From Gnetum montanum (lineage: Eukaryota > Streptophyta > Gnetopsida > Gnetales > Gnetaceae): a DNA stretch of 59,036 bases. Where the stretch lies: NCBI GenBank assembly GCA_015680685.1, contig MNCI01009653.1:16931-75966 (forward strand), in the 5' to 3' direction. Made by a program: the position numbers and the translations under genes. Below are positions 44,681 to 57,552 of this stretch, piece by piece (the stretch's first letter is position 1; each line of letters starts with the position of its first letter). The notes beneath the pieces are model-generated. The model saw only the letters and a list, made by a program, of their open reading frames with translations. It did not search any database and was not told the DNA's origin.

Positions 44681-45491
44681 TTGCGTACATGATATTGCAT
44701 CCATGATATTGCATCCACCCCTATGATATCACATACACAATATTGTAGCCTGCCGCAATGTCTATAAATAAGAGGCAGCTTTCCCTATTTTAGGCACTTA
44801 GATTTAGATCCTTAGCCAAACTCTTGCAGTTTTACCATTCTAGAGTTAGAATAATTTCCATGTGCTTGTAGTAGGAGTCTTAAAGTGAACGAATATTTAT
44901 TCGAGCAAATTGTACCTAACCATAAATTTTTGTATGGAAATAAAGACAAAATTTCTGATAAACCTTGCAGCATGTGGACTAAGATAAATAGGAATTAATT
45001 ATTATTAAATGTTTAAATTCTTTCCTAGATAATTAATCTCTCTCAACCCTTGACTCTCCTAGTTAAGTGCACTTAGTACGTCCGCTTCGAGCATGTGTGT
45101 AATGCTTGGTAATCTAGTAACGAGTAGTGTTCAGTAATCCTAGCAGTGTTGCACTAGTTTAGGGTGTGTGCAGCAAGTGGGAATGGATACTAGTGCTAGG
45201 ACAATTAGAACTTAGTTAGTGAATAGTTAATGAAAGTTAGTCATTTAGTTCTCTTCACCTTCCCCTATTACCATAAGACATTAAAAAGATAAAAAATATA
45301 GAAATCATATACCTCAAGCTTACTTAACCATACAACCGTGACAATACAAGTAAGTTTGGGAAGACAACAATTGATTAACCTTAAGTGTTCCATTAAGGCG
45401 ATTAAGCACTTAGTCCTTGGAGTTCGACCGGATCACATGTGAGATGCTCATATTCGTATGATTGAGTGTAGGGGTACCTTGCCACTTATTA
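44681..45491 (+). repeat. Outer element 5' LTR, main part
   Basis: Continues the LTR begun at 25281. It aligns with 50965-51739 over the GATATC-rich U3, GTCTATAAATAAGAGG, TAATTAATCTCTCTCAACCC and the right end. It ends CACTTATTA at 45491, against CACTCATCA in the 3' copy. Confidence 0.85.
44763..44770 (+). promoter_or_regulatory. Outer element 5' LTR TATA box
   Basis: TATAAATA, identical in position to 51013-51020 of the 3' LTR. Confidence 0.6.
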
Positions 45492-45510
45492 TTGGAGTCG
45501 TTGCCAGGGA
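45492..45510 (+). promoter_or_regulatory. Outer element PBS (tRNA-Asp type)
   Basis: TTGGAGTCGTTGCCAGGGA directly after the LTR resembles TGGCGCCGTTGCCGGGGA, the tRNA-Asp PBS typical of Athila elements, with transitions at CpG sites. Confidence 0.7.
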
Positions 45511-45637
45511 CTTAGATGTTTGTGCACTACGTAGAACATAGGAGATCATTTATATCGTTGGAATGCCAAAATGAACTCTTAGGGTTGATCAAAATAAAAA
45601 TAAGACAACAGTAATTAGCACACTCAACAAGACAAAA

Positions 45638-48600
45638 ATGTCTTCTTCTTCACACAAAAGCACTTCACCACCTAGGACCAACACAAGAGATAGTCGGTGG
45701 CACAACACACATAACCAAGATCTGCCAATTCCTCAACAATTCCATGTGGGATATATTCATCACAATGAATATGTACCCAAATTTACCTTTATTCTCCATC
45801 AAGATCAACAACTGCATTAGAAAGACTTGGAGGGTAACATAGTATTGCCTCCAAACCGAGTAGTCCCCAACATGCTCCTTCATGCTCTTGCATGAATAGG
45901 TATCTCACAATTGTATGTAGAGTATGTTGCAAGTGACCATAACACAAGGGACTACCATCCCACAGAAGTGCAACATTAAAGGGACTTGCAACAGGAGAGA
46001 TATCACACATCTTTGAAGGGTAAATGGCCCCATAGCATCCCACATGTTCCCCACCAAATGATGTTACCCCTCCTAACTATGGTCAAGAGGTGATGTATCA
46101 GAACCTTCACTCCACAGTTCACAACCCTAGTTTTGATCCCCATGAACACCAAGTGTTCAATAAGGGAACACAAACACATGATAAGGGTGGACAGTCTGAT
46201 CGTAATCACGATGGGGGCTGAGATCACCAAAGAGAAGGTAGGAAACATCGTCATGATGATGGTTCTCCTTCTTCTTCACCTTCATCATTACATTCACTAT
46301 TTCCTTGAGTGTCAGGATGCAGGCATAAGAAACCTAACCATGAGGATAAAGGTAAATAGAGTGAGAAACCTCGACGAGAGAGTCAAGAGTGAGGACGAGG
46401 GCACTCTAGAGAATCATGACATGGAAGAAGGGAAAGTAGGGAACCACGTAGACATCATAGACGCTATGAATGAAATGATCATGAAGAACACCTACTCACA
46501 ACCTGAAGCATGTTAGATATCATGGAGGTCATAAGAATTCCCACAAGGCACCAAAAAGATAGCAGGATCAAGAGGTTAGACATGAATAACATCCCATGAT
46601 TTGAGGGGCGATACAACGCTGATCCTCAAAACCACTTACAAGCATTTCATGATGCATGTGCCTTGTATAACATTGAAAACAAATGATAAAAGCTAAAGTT
46701 GTTCCCAAGGACACTAGCAAAAGAAGCGAAAAGCTGGCACCAGTCCTTATAATAGGAATCCATTCGAAGGTGGAGTACTATGCTAGAACTTTTTAACGAT
46801 AAGTATCAAACGTACTCTTAGGTGTCCAACCTGTGAAAGCAAATCCAAGGATGGAAGTAAGGAAATCACAAACCCTTGAATGCTACCATGAGCTATTATT
46901 ATGCACTATTACATCATTGCCTAGGCCATGGTTATGTGCAGTAGGATCAACTACGCCATCTCATAGATGGACTTAGGCATGAAACCAAGAGAACCCTTGG
47001 AATGTATGCCCAAGGGATATTATTAGAGCTTAGGTTCCATTAGGTCCATAGATTGCTAGAGCAAGTAGCTAAGGAAGAAGGGGAGCTACGTAAGAGAGAA
47101 AGTGTTGAAGAGTACAACAACGACCCTTCCCTCTAAAAAAGAGGAGTGAGGTTTTGTGAGGAGGAGGAAGAGTCACCACTCAAAGAGATGGTGAATAGGA
47201 AAACCTTACCACTCCAAAAATTAATAACAAAAGTGTCAACAAAGGTAGACCAAATGTGGAACTCCCTAGATAGTAGATTTAAAATTGTTCTTAAAATTGT
47301 AAAGGAGTCTAAGGAGTGAGGTAGTAACTATGAAAAAAAGAAAAAGAGGGACTTGGACCATGCACGTAACAAAGGTAAGGGTAAAATGGCCATCACCAAA
47401 GTGGTTGTGGATTCTGATATGGATAATGATGATGGATGTAAGATATGCCAATATGACCATCCTAAGGGATGTTGCTCAATAATCTCATAACTACAAGAGT
47501 CTAGGGTGTATGCAATCAACCGACGACTTAACAAATGGCAAGCACCCCAATGGTTACCTTATCCCCAAGGTAACCCAAGGTAGTTCCACCAACCTTTAAT
47601 GTATTACCCAAGTGGAACTTTGTCACAACCTATTGAGCAACACCAGTAGTGGTAATACCCATAGTCATGGGGGATGCCACCACCAAGGCAACAATACCCT
47701 TACCGGCAACCTGATCCATATGCCTATTACGTGCAACAGCCAATCTCTCCATGTGACTCTGTTGGCCACATGACTTCACAATGTCATTACCAAGCTTGGG
47801 AGTATTATAGGACTCCTTCTCCTAGGAGAGATAACCCATAGACATACCATCCTTCGAATCCATCTGCAACTCTCACACTGATAGCTCCATTACCACCCAC
47901 TTCAGCAATGCAAGGGGAACTCCCCACTCAACCGCAACAACGCAATGCTACGAGAGCTGTAAACCTTCAACCCGCTACTAGTTATGACAACCGCACAAAG
48001 AGAAGACCTTTTTTCAAAACCTACAGTCCAACCAATCTCTCACAACCATAAGAGGTTGAGCCTTTGAACGCTTCTCCATCAAATAAGGCTTCAGAGCTCC
48101 CTTCAAACCAAAAATAGAGCTCAATGCACACGGGTATTTTAACACATGCTATCACTAACTGGATTAAGGAGGGCCACCTTCCCAAGAAATTCTCTAACCC
48201 TGGAAGCCCTTTAATCTATCTCCAAGTCATTGGGAATGAACCATGTAAAGCTCTTTTGGACTGAGGTTTTGGAGTCAACTTAATATCACAAGAAATGTAT
48301 AAAGCCTGGAACCTACCTCCACTAAAGAAGAGCAATATTCGCTTACAGCTGGCTAACCAATCCATCACTGTTCCCTTGGGACTGGTGAAGGACATCGTTA
48401 CCACTGTGTGTGAGTGGTCATACCCAACAAATTTTCTAGTGATACAAGTAAACAATGACAAACGGGACTTCCTAATAATAATGGGAAGGGCATGGCTAAG
48501 TACCATAAATGCACACCTAGGAATCTGCCATCTTTCCCTGGAAATATCTAAGGAAAATACTTTTGGGAAGATTGAGAAGATGAAAGTTCCATGCATCACA

Positions 48601-49093
48601 TACAGTGATACAGGGTGTGATTACGTAAAGGAATGTTTAGCATTGCCTGCATGCAACCGGTGTACCCAAGAAATTAACATACAAAAGTGCCTATATGTAG
48701 CAACGACACAACAAGAAGACACCCAGTGGTTGATAGTTGATCAAGAGAACAACTCACCAACATGCATGGAACTAATTGGGGGAACAACTTGCCCCCACAT
48801 TGAAAGAATAGATGCATTGGAGCAAGAGTGTTGCCAACTCCCAACCCTTAACCTAAAAACATCAATAGGGGGAAGTTGGAAATTCCTAAAAACTCCAAAC
48901 AAGCACTCCGATAAAAGATTACTCGTCAATGTGCAACAAACCAAACCTTACCATGAATATAGAACAGTTAATGCACATAACACATAAGAGAAATGATGAC
49001 CTCCCTCATTATTTCAGATCTCCCCCTTCTAACTTAGTCATCGGAGAGATGGACACCTATGTTAATCAATCAACGCCCTCAATTCCTTTTTAA
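45638..49093 (+). pseudogene. Outer element gag-protease, decayed
   Basis: Starts at ATG 45638 (MSSSSHKSTSPPR). The frame changes once before about 46100 and then runs to about 48975 with many TAG/TAA/TGA stops. Segments: charged R/H/D-rich linker (46150-46480), gag core near 46600 (EGRYNADPQNHLQAFHD), KGKMAITKVVV and a short Cys/His cluster CKICQYDHPKGCC near 47435, a Gln/Pro/Tyr-rich stretch (47600-47760), then protease. The protease has ALLD-stop-GFGVNLIS near 48250, with the stop (TGA 48262) inside the D-x-G active site, and FLIIMGRAWLSTINAHLGIC near 48470. Beyond it a 230-codon open part extends to 48987. A further shift near 48975 leads into RSPPSNLVIGEMDTYVNQ and a stop at 49093. No RT follows. 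Confidence 0.75.
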
Positions 49094-50940
49094 GTTTTTC
49101 TTTACACATTTTTTTTTGCAAATTTCTTTAACTTTTCTTGTTTTTGTTTTACAATATCATTCATACTTTTTCATTTATTTGTGTGTTTATTTATTTTGTT
49201 AAATTTGTCACCTAATAAGTGCTTCTAAAGATGATATGAACTGTATTCCATTGATTGCTAATGTTTGGGTTTTACCTTTAGGTTATGATGTTGATAATAA
49301 GGCATGGTTCTTTTGATATAACAAGCAATGAGTCCACGCCATCCATGCATCCATGAATTTCTATGATCTCTCTTGGCATGAAACTGTGCAGTCCCTTTTC
49401 TTAAATAATAAGAACTATCAACGAATTGGTGACTAGGTACTTCTCAAACTAAGGAAAGACTCAAGGACTAAAAAGGGTGTGACTTTAAGGGAACTTGATG
49501 TATTTGTTCTAGTCATTCTCCTGGGTGCTTGGATGTTTTCTTCATTGAGTTTTCCTTACCATTCTAATGATTGCTCCATTATCGAGAAGCTAAGATAATA
49601 AAAATAATAAGTCTTTGCATGGTTTGGTTCTCATGCAAAAGAAAGAAAAAAGAAAAAAGTGAGAATTCAAAGCACATCCCTTAGATGAAATAATCATCTA
49701 GGCTACAAGCACTAGTTATGGAACTAAACAAACATATTCCCTCTAACTAAGGCCCTTTCTCACTTCCTACTTTCTCCTTGTTCATTTCATTAGAATGGTG
49801 GTGATTTTTTGGCAAAAGCATTCTTGTTACTTCAAGTGGATGGATTGGCCAAATGTATTAATGCGAAGTCACTGGATGTGGATTTTTTGAGGCTGGATTT
49901 GAAATGAGATTTACTAAGTCACATTAACCATAATACACAAGGGGCTATACACCACCTTATTCTTGAGACTCCATTCCACTCTCTTCTTTCCATCCTTCTC
50001 TCTCCATTTTTCACCTTATTGTCGGTTGTATCAATAGTCTATATTTCGATTGATTCCTTCTTTTTTTTTTAGTAAACTCTTGTGGTTAAGACTTTAAATC
50101 TTGTTTCCAAATGGCATTTCCAAAGCCTACGAACTCTTTGAATGTCAGATTATCAGGGCATTAACGGCATGATCCTGCTTTGGGGAAGACCCACTGACAT
50201 TCCTATTTGATCCATCTATTAATTTTTTTCCCTTAAAAATTTTCGAAATCAACATTTATTTTGTTCATCTCCATCCCTGACATCCATTTTATCAGCATTG
50301 CTATTGTTTCTTTTTCTCCATTTTTCTTATTCCTTATCTTTTTCCATTCTATCGCTACCAATGGATCGCTCTTAGTCATGGGGGTCCTAGTCCAACTTTT
50401 TCAATTTTCTCTAAACCCCTACAACTTGGCTAGTCACCAGTATTATATCTCCAAAATCTACATTAGCCATACCACAACTCAGCCAATGGACCTTTCACCA
50501 AGGCAAGGTATCAACTACATTATGGTTCATTTACCCTTGCTAATTTAAGACTATGTTGTGTCTGCAAATGACAATCATACACCAATGGATTGGATCTGGA
50601 GGGAACACTTGAAATGAACTAGTGCTATAGCAGTTATGCAAGGAACATGATTGATGGCATGCTTATGGATGGACAACGAAAAGTGCAATCTTGGCGTCAG
50701 CAGCAACAAACTTCTTCTTTTTTCTCTCTCTCTCTTTTCTTCTCTCTCAACTGCCAAATAAGGCTGGATGTCAAATGTGTATAATTTTCACTCTTGTTAT
50801 CATGAACACTAATTTGATCATGTATTGTAATGATGATCTGCTCACATGTCACCCCATTCATCATTAGTGTCATTCAAGTCAATAATCTCATACCTTTCCA
50901 ATATTTTGTAAGGAACTCAAGGACAAGTTTTCATTTAGTC
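49094..50940 (+). other. Outer element 3' non-coding region
   Basis: 1.85 kb where pol would normally stand. No RT, RNase H or integrase motif is seen in any frame. It contains CTTTGGGGAAGACCCACT near 50178, shared with 105-124, and an AGAGAGAGAAAAAAGAAG-type tract on the minus strand near 50720. Open frames at 50261-50548 show no recognisable protein. Confidence 0.55.
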
Positions 50941-50952
50941 ATGGGGGTAGGA
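50941..50952 (+). promoter_or_regulatory. Outer element polypurine tract
   Basis: ATGGGGGTAGGA directly before the 3' LTR start TGAGCCGC. Confidence 0.7.
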
Positions 50953-51739
50953 TGAGCCGCAATATCGCATATGTGATATCACGTACACGATATCATAGCC
51001 TACCACAATGTCTATAAATAAGAGGTAACTTTCCCTATTTTAGGCACTTAGATTTAGACCCTTAGTGAAACTCTTGCAATTTTATCATTCCAGAGTTAGA
51101 ATAATTTCCATGTGCCTGCAATAAGAGTCTTAAAGTGAACAGATATTTATTTGAGCAAATTGTACCTAAGCACACATTTGTGTACAACAATAAAGACAAA
51201 TTTTTGATAAACCTTATAGCATGTGGACTAAGTTAAATAGAAATTAATTATTGTTAAATGTTTAAACGCTTTCCTAGATAATTAATCTCTCTCAACCCTT
51301 GACTCTCCTAGTTAAGTGCACATAGTACAACCGCTTCGAGCATGTGTGTAACACTTGGTAACCCAGTAACGAGTAGCGTTCGGTAATCCTAGCATCGTTG
51401 CACTAGTTTAGGGTGTGTGTAACAAGTGGGAATGGATACTGGTGCTAGGACAATTAGAACTTAGTTAGTGAATAGTTAATGAAAGTTAGGCACTTAGTTC
51501 TCTTCACCTTCCCCTATTAGCATAAGAAATTAAAAAGATAAAAGATATAAAAATCATATACCTCAAGCTTACTTAACCATACAACCGTGACAATACAAGT
51601 AAGTTTGGAAGATAGCGATTGATTAACCTTAAGTGTTCCATTAAGGTGCATAAGCACTTAGTCCTTGGAGTTCGACCAGATTGCGCATGAGATGCTCCTA
51701 TTCGTATGGTTGAGTGTAGGGGTACCTCGTCACTCATCA
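50953..51739 (+). repeat. Outer element 3' LTR (787 bp)
   Basis: TGAGCCGCAATATCGC ... CACTCATCA. Pairs with 25281-25292 plus 44681-45491. The U3 start carries GATATC/GTACACGATATC palindromic words. Confidence 0.85.
51013..51020 (+). promoter_or_regulatory. Outer element 3' LTR TATA box
   Basis: TATAAATA in the conserved block TCTATAAATAAGAGG. Confidence 0.55.
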
Positions 51740-51744
51740 ACAGG
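51740..51744 (+). repeat. Right target-site duplication of the outer element (ACAGG)
   Basis: Pairs with ATAGG at 25276-25280; one C/T difference. Confidence 0.6.
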
Positions 51745-52779
51745 ATATGTCATAAAGGCTTCAAGTATGCTCACTTAATAACTAATTTCTTTTATATAGC
51801 CATATCCATGATGTGATTTATCAAGTTCTATTTTTATGTTTAGGATCTCTATATGAGGAACTAATTAAGGTCAATAGAGATATATTAATCCTATAATTGC
51901 TTGACGATTCCCTAAACATATCATAAACACATCAATCCAAGTATCTTTAATCCCTCCAAGGGTCATACTTGACCTCTTATTTATAATGTGTGATGCAAGA
52001 TATTTATGATCATATCATCACTTTAATGTAATATAATCTATCAACTATAAATAAAGTGCATTGATCTGACCAAAATGTCTTCCCTTTATTCTAATATCAT
52101 TAGACTCTATATCAACTACTTCCTTGGTGATTTCCTATGAGGCCACATCATTCATGGTCATAAGTAACATTCCAAAGTAGTAGTCATCAACCTTTACTTC
52201 ATGACATAGTTAAAGGTCCAAAAAAGATACCTATGTGATATAACTATATTATATCCACAAGAATTCACATAGGAAGAAAGAAGAATGTTATTCATTCACC
52301 TCCTTATGCTTGATTGATTAGTACATTTAGCACAAAATATATTCTACAATAGAAAGTTTCAACTACAAGTGACATATGTCTCTTTCACTAATACCTTATA
52401 GACCTTGGTTCATTTACTTCTTAAGTAAAGAACCTAAGTCATTTATGATGGTATGAAAAAAAAGCTCACATCTAGCTTAACGTTTAGGCTAATATGAAAT
52501 TTGAGATCCTTCATTTTCAGTCTCGCTATAGAGACTTCATCTTGGTTTCTATAGCAAGGTGATACTTTGCATGGCTCATACTTTGCTCACTAATCTACAA
52601 GCATCAAAGGATGATTGTTTGTGTGAGTGAACTAATTGAGCCTCATGACATATTCATAGGATTAATATAAATTTGAAGGAAAAATTTACACAACATATAA
52701 AATAAAAAATATGTACATAAATGAAAAATTTTCTCAATGCATGTTGTAAGAAGTGATCACTTGTTCATGTAATAAAATT
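51745..52779. other. Non-coding region, possibly the 3' end or LTR of Copia-C
   Basis: AT-rich with no coding signal. By position it should hold the 3' LTR of the minus-strand Copia that follows, but no matching second LTR could be identified. Confidence 0.3.
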
Positions 52780-55700
52780 CTACATAGTATAAAGGCTTTT
52801 ACTTAAGTCATGAATACATCTCTAGGAATGGGCTTACTTCAAGGATCTACTACCATCTAACTTATACAAATGTTTTGCAAGATCACTTTCTCTTGTGCCA
52901 TTAATTCTTAGAAAAAATTGTATTTTATATCTACATGCTTTTTCATTCCATGGTACTTGGGATCCTTTGAATATGAAAGTGTTTCCATGGTATCATAATG
53001 GACCATTATCAATTGTAATGCATTCATAATAATTCATCTACTAAATAACTTCTTGTATTTCCATTGAACATGTAACAAACTCTATCTCCATGGTGGATAG
53101 GGTTACATAAATTTTCTTCTTGCTACTTAAAGATATGACACCATGGTTTATCAAGAAAGCATATCTTTATGTTGATTTTCATTCATCTAGGCTAACAACC
53201 TAATTAGCATTACTATAATCCACAAGCCATAAATCAGCATTACTATATCATAGAAATCTTGGTTATCGCTAGGTTAGCAACCTAATCAGCATTACTATAA
53301 CCCATAGGCATATAGTTCATAGTTCCCCTCAAATAGTAGTATCCTCTTAACTACTTTCCAATGCATGGTCCTATGATTTAACTAGTAATGACTCACCTTT
53401 CCATTGCAAAGCATATGTCAACTAAATTACACATCCTTACATATATTAAACTGCCAATTGTACTAGCATATGATACAAAACTTATTTTCTTTTTATCTAT
53501 AAGAATTTTTGAGCATTAATTAAGGCTTAAATTCTTAGATTTAGTAATGGATATAGCAATGGATTTGTAGTTGTACATTTTAAATCACTCCAAAAAAATT
53601 TTAGGTAAGTTTCTTATGATAAACTAAGTATTCTTGAATAATCCCTTAGGATCTTTACACCAAGCACAAAATTTGCTTCACCCATGTCCTTCATTTTAAA
53701 GTTTAATAACAACCACCTTTTCATAATGATAACCATTTCTTTATCATTATTGGCTAGTAAAATATAATTCACATACAAAGAAAAGATAATTAAACTTTCA
53801 TTGGATCTCTTGACTTACATACAATAATCATCTTTGATCGTCATAAATCCATCAATAGTGAGGACTCAATGAAATCTAAAGTACCATTGTCTAGATGATC
53901 ATTTTAATCTATAGATTGATCGTTGGAGTCTATAAGCCTTGCACTCCTAACCTTTGACTATGAACCCATGGGGTTTCATCATATATATATATATATTATC
54001 ATCTAATTCTTCATAGAGAAATGCAATCTTAACATCCACTTGGTAAATTTTCAAATTAAGACATGTAACTACAACTAGAATCATATGATAAGAACCAACC
54101 TTATTACTAATGAGAAAGTTTCTTTGTAATTTATATTCTCTTATTGGGTATACCCCTTTGCTACAATGCATGCCTTATATCTTTCAAAGAAATCATCTAC
54201 CTTGCACTTAATTTTTACGAACCATTTATTTTCAATTAGCTTGTGTTCAAGCAAAAGATCAATTAAGTTCTAGACATGATTAATCTTCATAAACTCCTTC
54301 TCTTTCATCCTAGCATTCATTCATTCCTTACTAGCTAGTGATAAGGAAGCTCCATCATACATATGTGGCTTACCATCATGCACATCCATCATAAGTGCTT
54401 CCTCTTCAATCATAAAACAATAATGAGGGATGCTTATGCAACTACTTCTACATAGCTGGGGTTCTTGGGAGGTTTCTTTTTTTATGAATATGATCTATTA
54501 ATGGGTAAGTTTCTCCCACCATTCTTAGAACGATAAGGAATCTATTTCTTAGTTTCTACTTGCTTGATAGTAGTGCCAAAATTGGGATCCTCCACTTCAT
54601 AAAAGTTAACATCTTTATCTATTTTCTTTTGATAAGTAAAATCCTTCTTAAGAAAGTTGACATTTCTTAATTCTATCTTATTACACTTCCATTTTAGAGT
54701 TCTATAATAAATACATATCCCTTAAAGTGATCTACTTACCTTATAAAGATACATTTTTTTCCTCTAGGGCCTAACTTCCTATATCTATGAGAAGTATTAT
54801 GTACATAGGTTGCATACCCTCAAGGTTGCAAATGATTTAAACTTGGGTTTCTACCAATCCATAACTCATATGGAGTGGAAGGTATTGATTTACTTAGGAT
54901 GCAATTTAGGATGTAGACCGCAGTCAATAATGCATCTCTCCCAAAACTAACAAGAATCTTTGCATGCATCATCATTGATTTTATCATGTTTAGGAAGGTG
55001 TCATTTCTCCTCTTAAAGATAACATTCTACAATGGAGTTCTAGGGATCACTAACTATCTAATAATTCCTTCTTCATAACACAATTCTTTGAACTGCTGAT
55101 GATAGATACTTACATCTATCATTAGTCCTCAATATTTTAATCTTTTTTTCTAACTTATTTTCACCTTTCTTCATGTATCATCTCAAATAATCTATTTCCT
55201 TAGGTTTATGAGAAATTAGAAATACATTACTATAACCGATGTAATCATTTATAATTATAATCAAGTAGGACATGCCATGTCATGCTTAATATTCATTGGT
55301 TCGCAAATGTCAAAATGGATTAATTGTAATGGAATATTATTCCTCATGGCTTTATGAAATAGTCCTTTAGTAAATTTTTCCACTAGAAATTCCTCACAAG
55401 TTTGTAGAGTGACTTTAGCAAGTGGATCTAATATGCCTACTCTAGCTAACCTTTTCATTCTTTCTTATCTAATAAGACCTAACCTAGCATGCCATAACAT
55501 GAAATTATTACCAACATTATCAATAGAAGCAAGTAATGAGAAAGAGCTATCTTCTTTATTAGGATATTCAATATCTAGCTTTAAAAAATTGCCATAAATA
55601 AAACCAAATCCATAGCAAAGTGAGTCTAGATGAATTGTAACTATATCATTTTTAAACATAAAGCTAAAATATAAATTTACTAAAGTAATAATGGAAAGAA

Positions 55701-56800
55701 AATTCCATTGAATTTCTAGCGCATAAAGGACATGATGGAGATATAGAATGCAACTTCATCGCATGATAAGTTTATATGTACCAATGTGTACCAGATCTAT
55801 GTTGGAGGTATTTCACATGTATGTTTTCTTAATTCTTGTTGGAATTCAATCATACTTGATAGAGCTAACCTGATCTCTCATTACATGGTCTGTTGACATT
55901 GAGTCTATAATCCACAAGAGGAAAGCTTTAGAAACAAGAATACTAGATGATACAAAATAATCATTGAGAAAAACAAGGTAAGGACATATCTTTTTAGGCT
56001 TAATAAATTCATGAGAAAAGTTTCATTGCTTGCTATAGTTAAAGCAAGCCATCTTACACTTATCTTTATTGCCTCTCCTTTTTCCTCTCTTTTTCTTATC
56101 CTGCTTAGCTTTCTTTGGTAAAGGTTCTTGCTAAGAAAACTTGTCATGACCTATTTTCCTCCAAAAGTTTTTGATTTATGGGTATTGAATTTAGTAGCAT
56201 ACACATTATAGGTTTTAGGAGATATTACGTTCTCCTCCTTAAGTTTCAAATGATGTACAATGTCATTAAATATTTTCACATTCTCAATGTGCATCATGTT
56301 AACTCACATGTGTTTTCAAGAGTTTAGGAGTAAGTAGATAACTACTTATACTTATTATTCATCTATGAGACTATTCTCAGTAACATTTAACTCTTAAATC
56401 ATGTTGAACATCATCCTAAGTTATTATTTTATAATGTGCTTAGGATGTTTCTAATAATTCTCAAACTTGAGAGTTAGAATCCTTAATTTTATGGTAGATG
56501 TAGCATCAAACCTTGCTTTGAGGGCTTTCCACATGACATGTGTAGTTGGGTATTTCTCAAATTCATAAAGGATGTCATTTTGCATATTTATTAGCAATGT
56601 GATGCAAGCAATAGGTTCCCTTTTAAGCCAACTTTGATATGCCTTGGACTTTTTATCATGTTAAGGATATTTATCATTGCAGGTTCCTCCATAAGATGAA
56701 AGAGGGTCTCTACAACCTCTTGTTCATCTAAGAAATAGTGGATCTTTCAATGCCAAATGTCATAATTATCACGTTCTAGCTTTTTCTCCTTGTTACGGTT
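52780..56800 (-). pseudogene. Copia-C gag-pol, heavily decayed
   Basis: Reads right to left. Gag starts near 56790 (KLERDNYDIWH). A zinc-knuckle remnant CFNYSKQ lies near 56040. The protease-like WIIDSMSTDHVM is near 55910. GAG-pre-integrase is near 55550-55380 (MLWHARLGLIR, CEEFLVEKFTKGLF), followed by integrase LQLIHFDICEPMN near 55350, YELWIGRNPSLNHLQP near 54860 and further fragments. RT near 54050-53960 has YQVDVKIAFLYEELDDNIY, and ASTIGSLIYVRMCN near 53460 marks the RT/RNase H junction. RNase H runs from about 53330 (LRGTMNYMPMGYSNAD) through STMEIEFVTCSME near 53080 to DPKYHGMKKHVDIKYN near 52930. It contains an internal direct repeat (CAGCATTACTATA near 53236 and 53288). Stops and frameshifts are very frequent, so it is older than Copia-A or Copia-B. 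LTRs were not resolved. Confidence 0.7.
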
Positions 56801-57552
56801 AGCTATAATTTGTTTGGATGTAATGACTACATAGATGATAGTGTGAAAAATGATATATATACCAACATGTATGCATATATAAATATTATAGCTAAGATTC
56901 TAGATAACATGAAATTATAGATGTATAGGAAAAATCATTAAGTTCAAAATCTTATTACATAAATAATGTTAATTCATAATAAACAAACACAATATCCAAG
57001 GATCTTATGTACCTAAATCATTCCATAGAACCAAGGAACATGAGTATAACTTTATACAACCCAAGTAATAAACTACATCAAGATTTTCTTACTCAGTCAA
57101 AGGCTTAAAAATAATAATATAACCTAGATTAAATGAATTACATCTTTAATAGGAAAATTTTCCACTTGGTTTAGGGGTTAAATAAAATTAATAATACTTG
57201 TGTTTTTAGCTTGATCTAAAAATTTTAATTGGCTAAGAGTTGAAGACTTAAGGCCTTCTCCCAACTTCTCACACATATTAAAAAAACATGGACTATACAA
57301 TACTTTTTATAAAACTCCCTGACTCTCTTTCATCCCTTCCCATCCCTCTACCATCACCCCCTTTCCCCTCCACCACCAAAAAATAACTAACAATTATAAA
57401 CTAATTTTCCTTCTCTTTCTTTTGGTTAAGAGGTCATTACCAGTCATAATTCGGTAATATTAATTTTTTGTATGTAAGGGGTCATTTTAGTAACATTGAC
57501 ATGTTATGAAAGGTTATGTCCATTCAAAACCATAAATACACCTCATCATTAG
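56801..57552. other. Non-coding region before the RIP fragment
   Basis: AT-rich; probably includes the 5' LTR of Copia-C (a possible PBS/LTR junction is ATACCAACA|TGTATGC near 56868). A pyrimidine-rich tract lies at 57318-57372. No coding signal, and the N-terminal half of the RIP domain was not found here. Confidence 0.35.

Larger units (their letters stand above)
25281..51739 (+). mobile_element. Outer Athila-like Gypsy element (gag-protease only), split by a nested Tat element
   Basis: The element proper consists of 25281-25292 plus 44681-51739, about 7.07 kb. Its 5' LTR begins TGATAATCCACA at 25281 and resumes at 44681. The reconstructed start aligns with the 3' LTR start TGAGCCGCAATATCGC at 50953. 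A tRNA-Asp-type PBS, gag-protease frame, non-coding 3' region, PPT and 3' LTR follow, and the outer target duplication is ATAGG/ACAGG. No RT, RNase H or integrase is present, so it depended on another element for replication. Confidence 0.8.

Noticed and set aside
48216-48599. 127-codon minus-strand open frame
   Set aside because: Shadow of the outer element's protease on the plus strand.
50261-50548. 95-codon hydrophobic open frame in the outer element's 3' region as an envelope protein
   Set aside because: Composition is dominated by T-rich non-coding DNA, there is no conserved motif, and no related frame was noticed at the equivalent place near 1-440.
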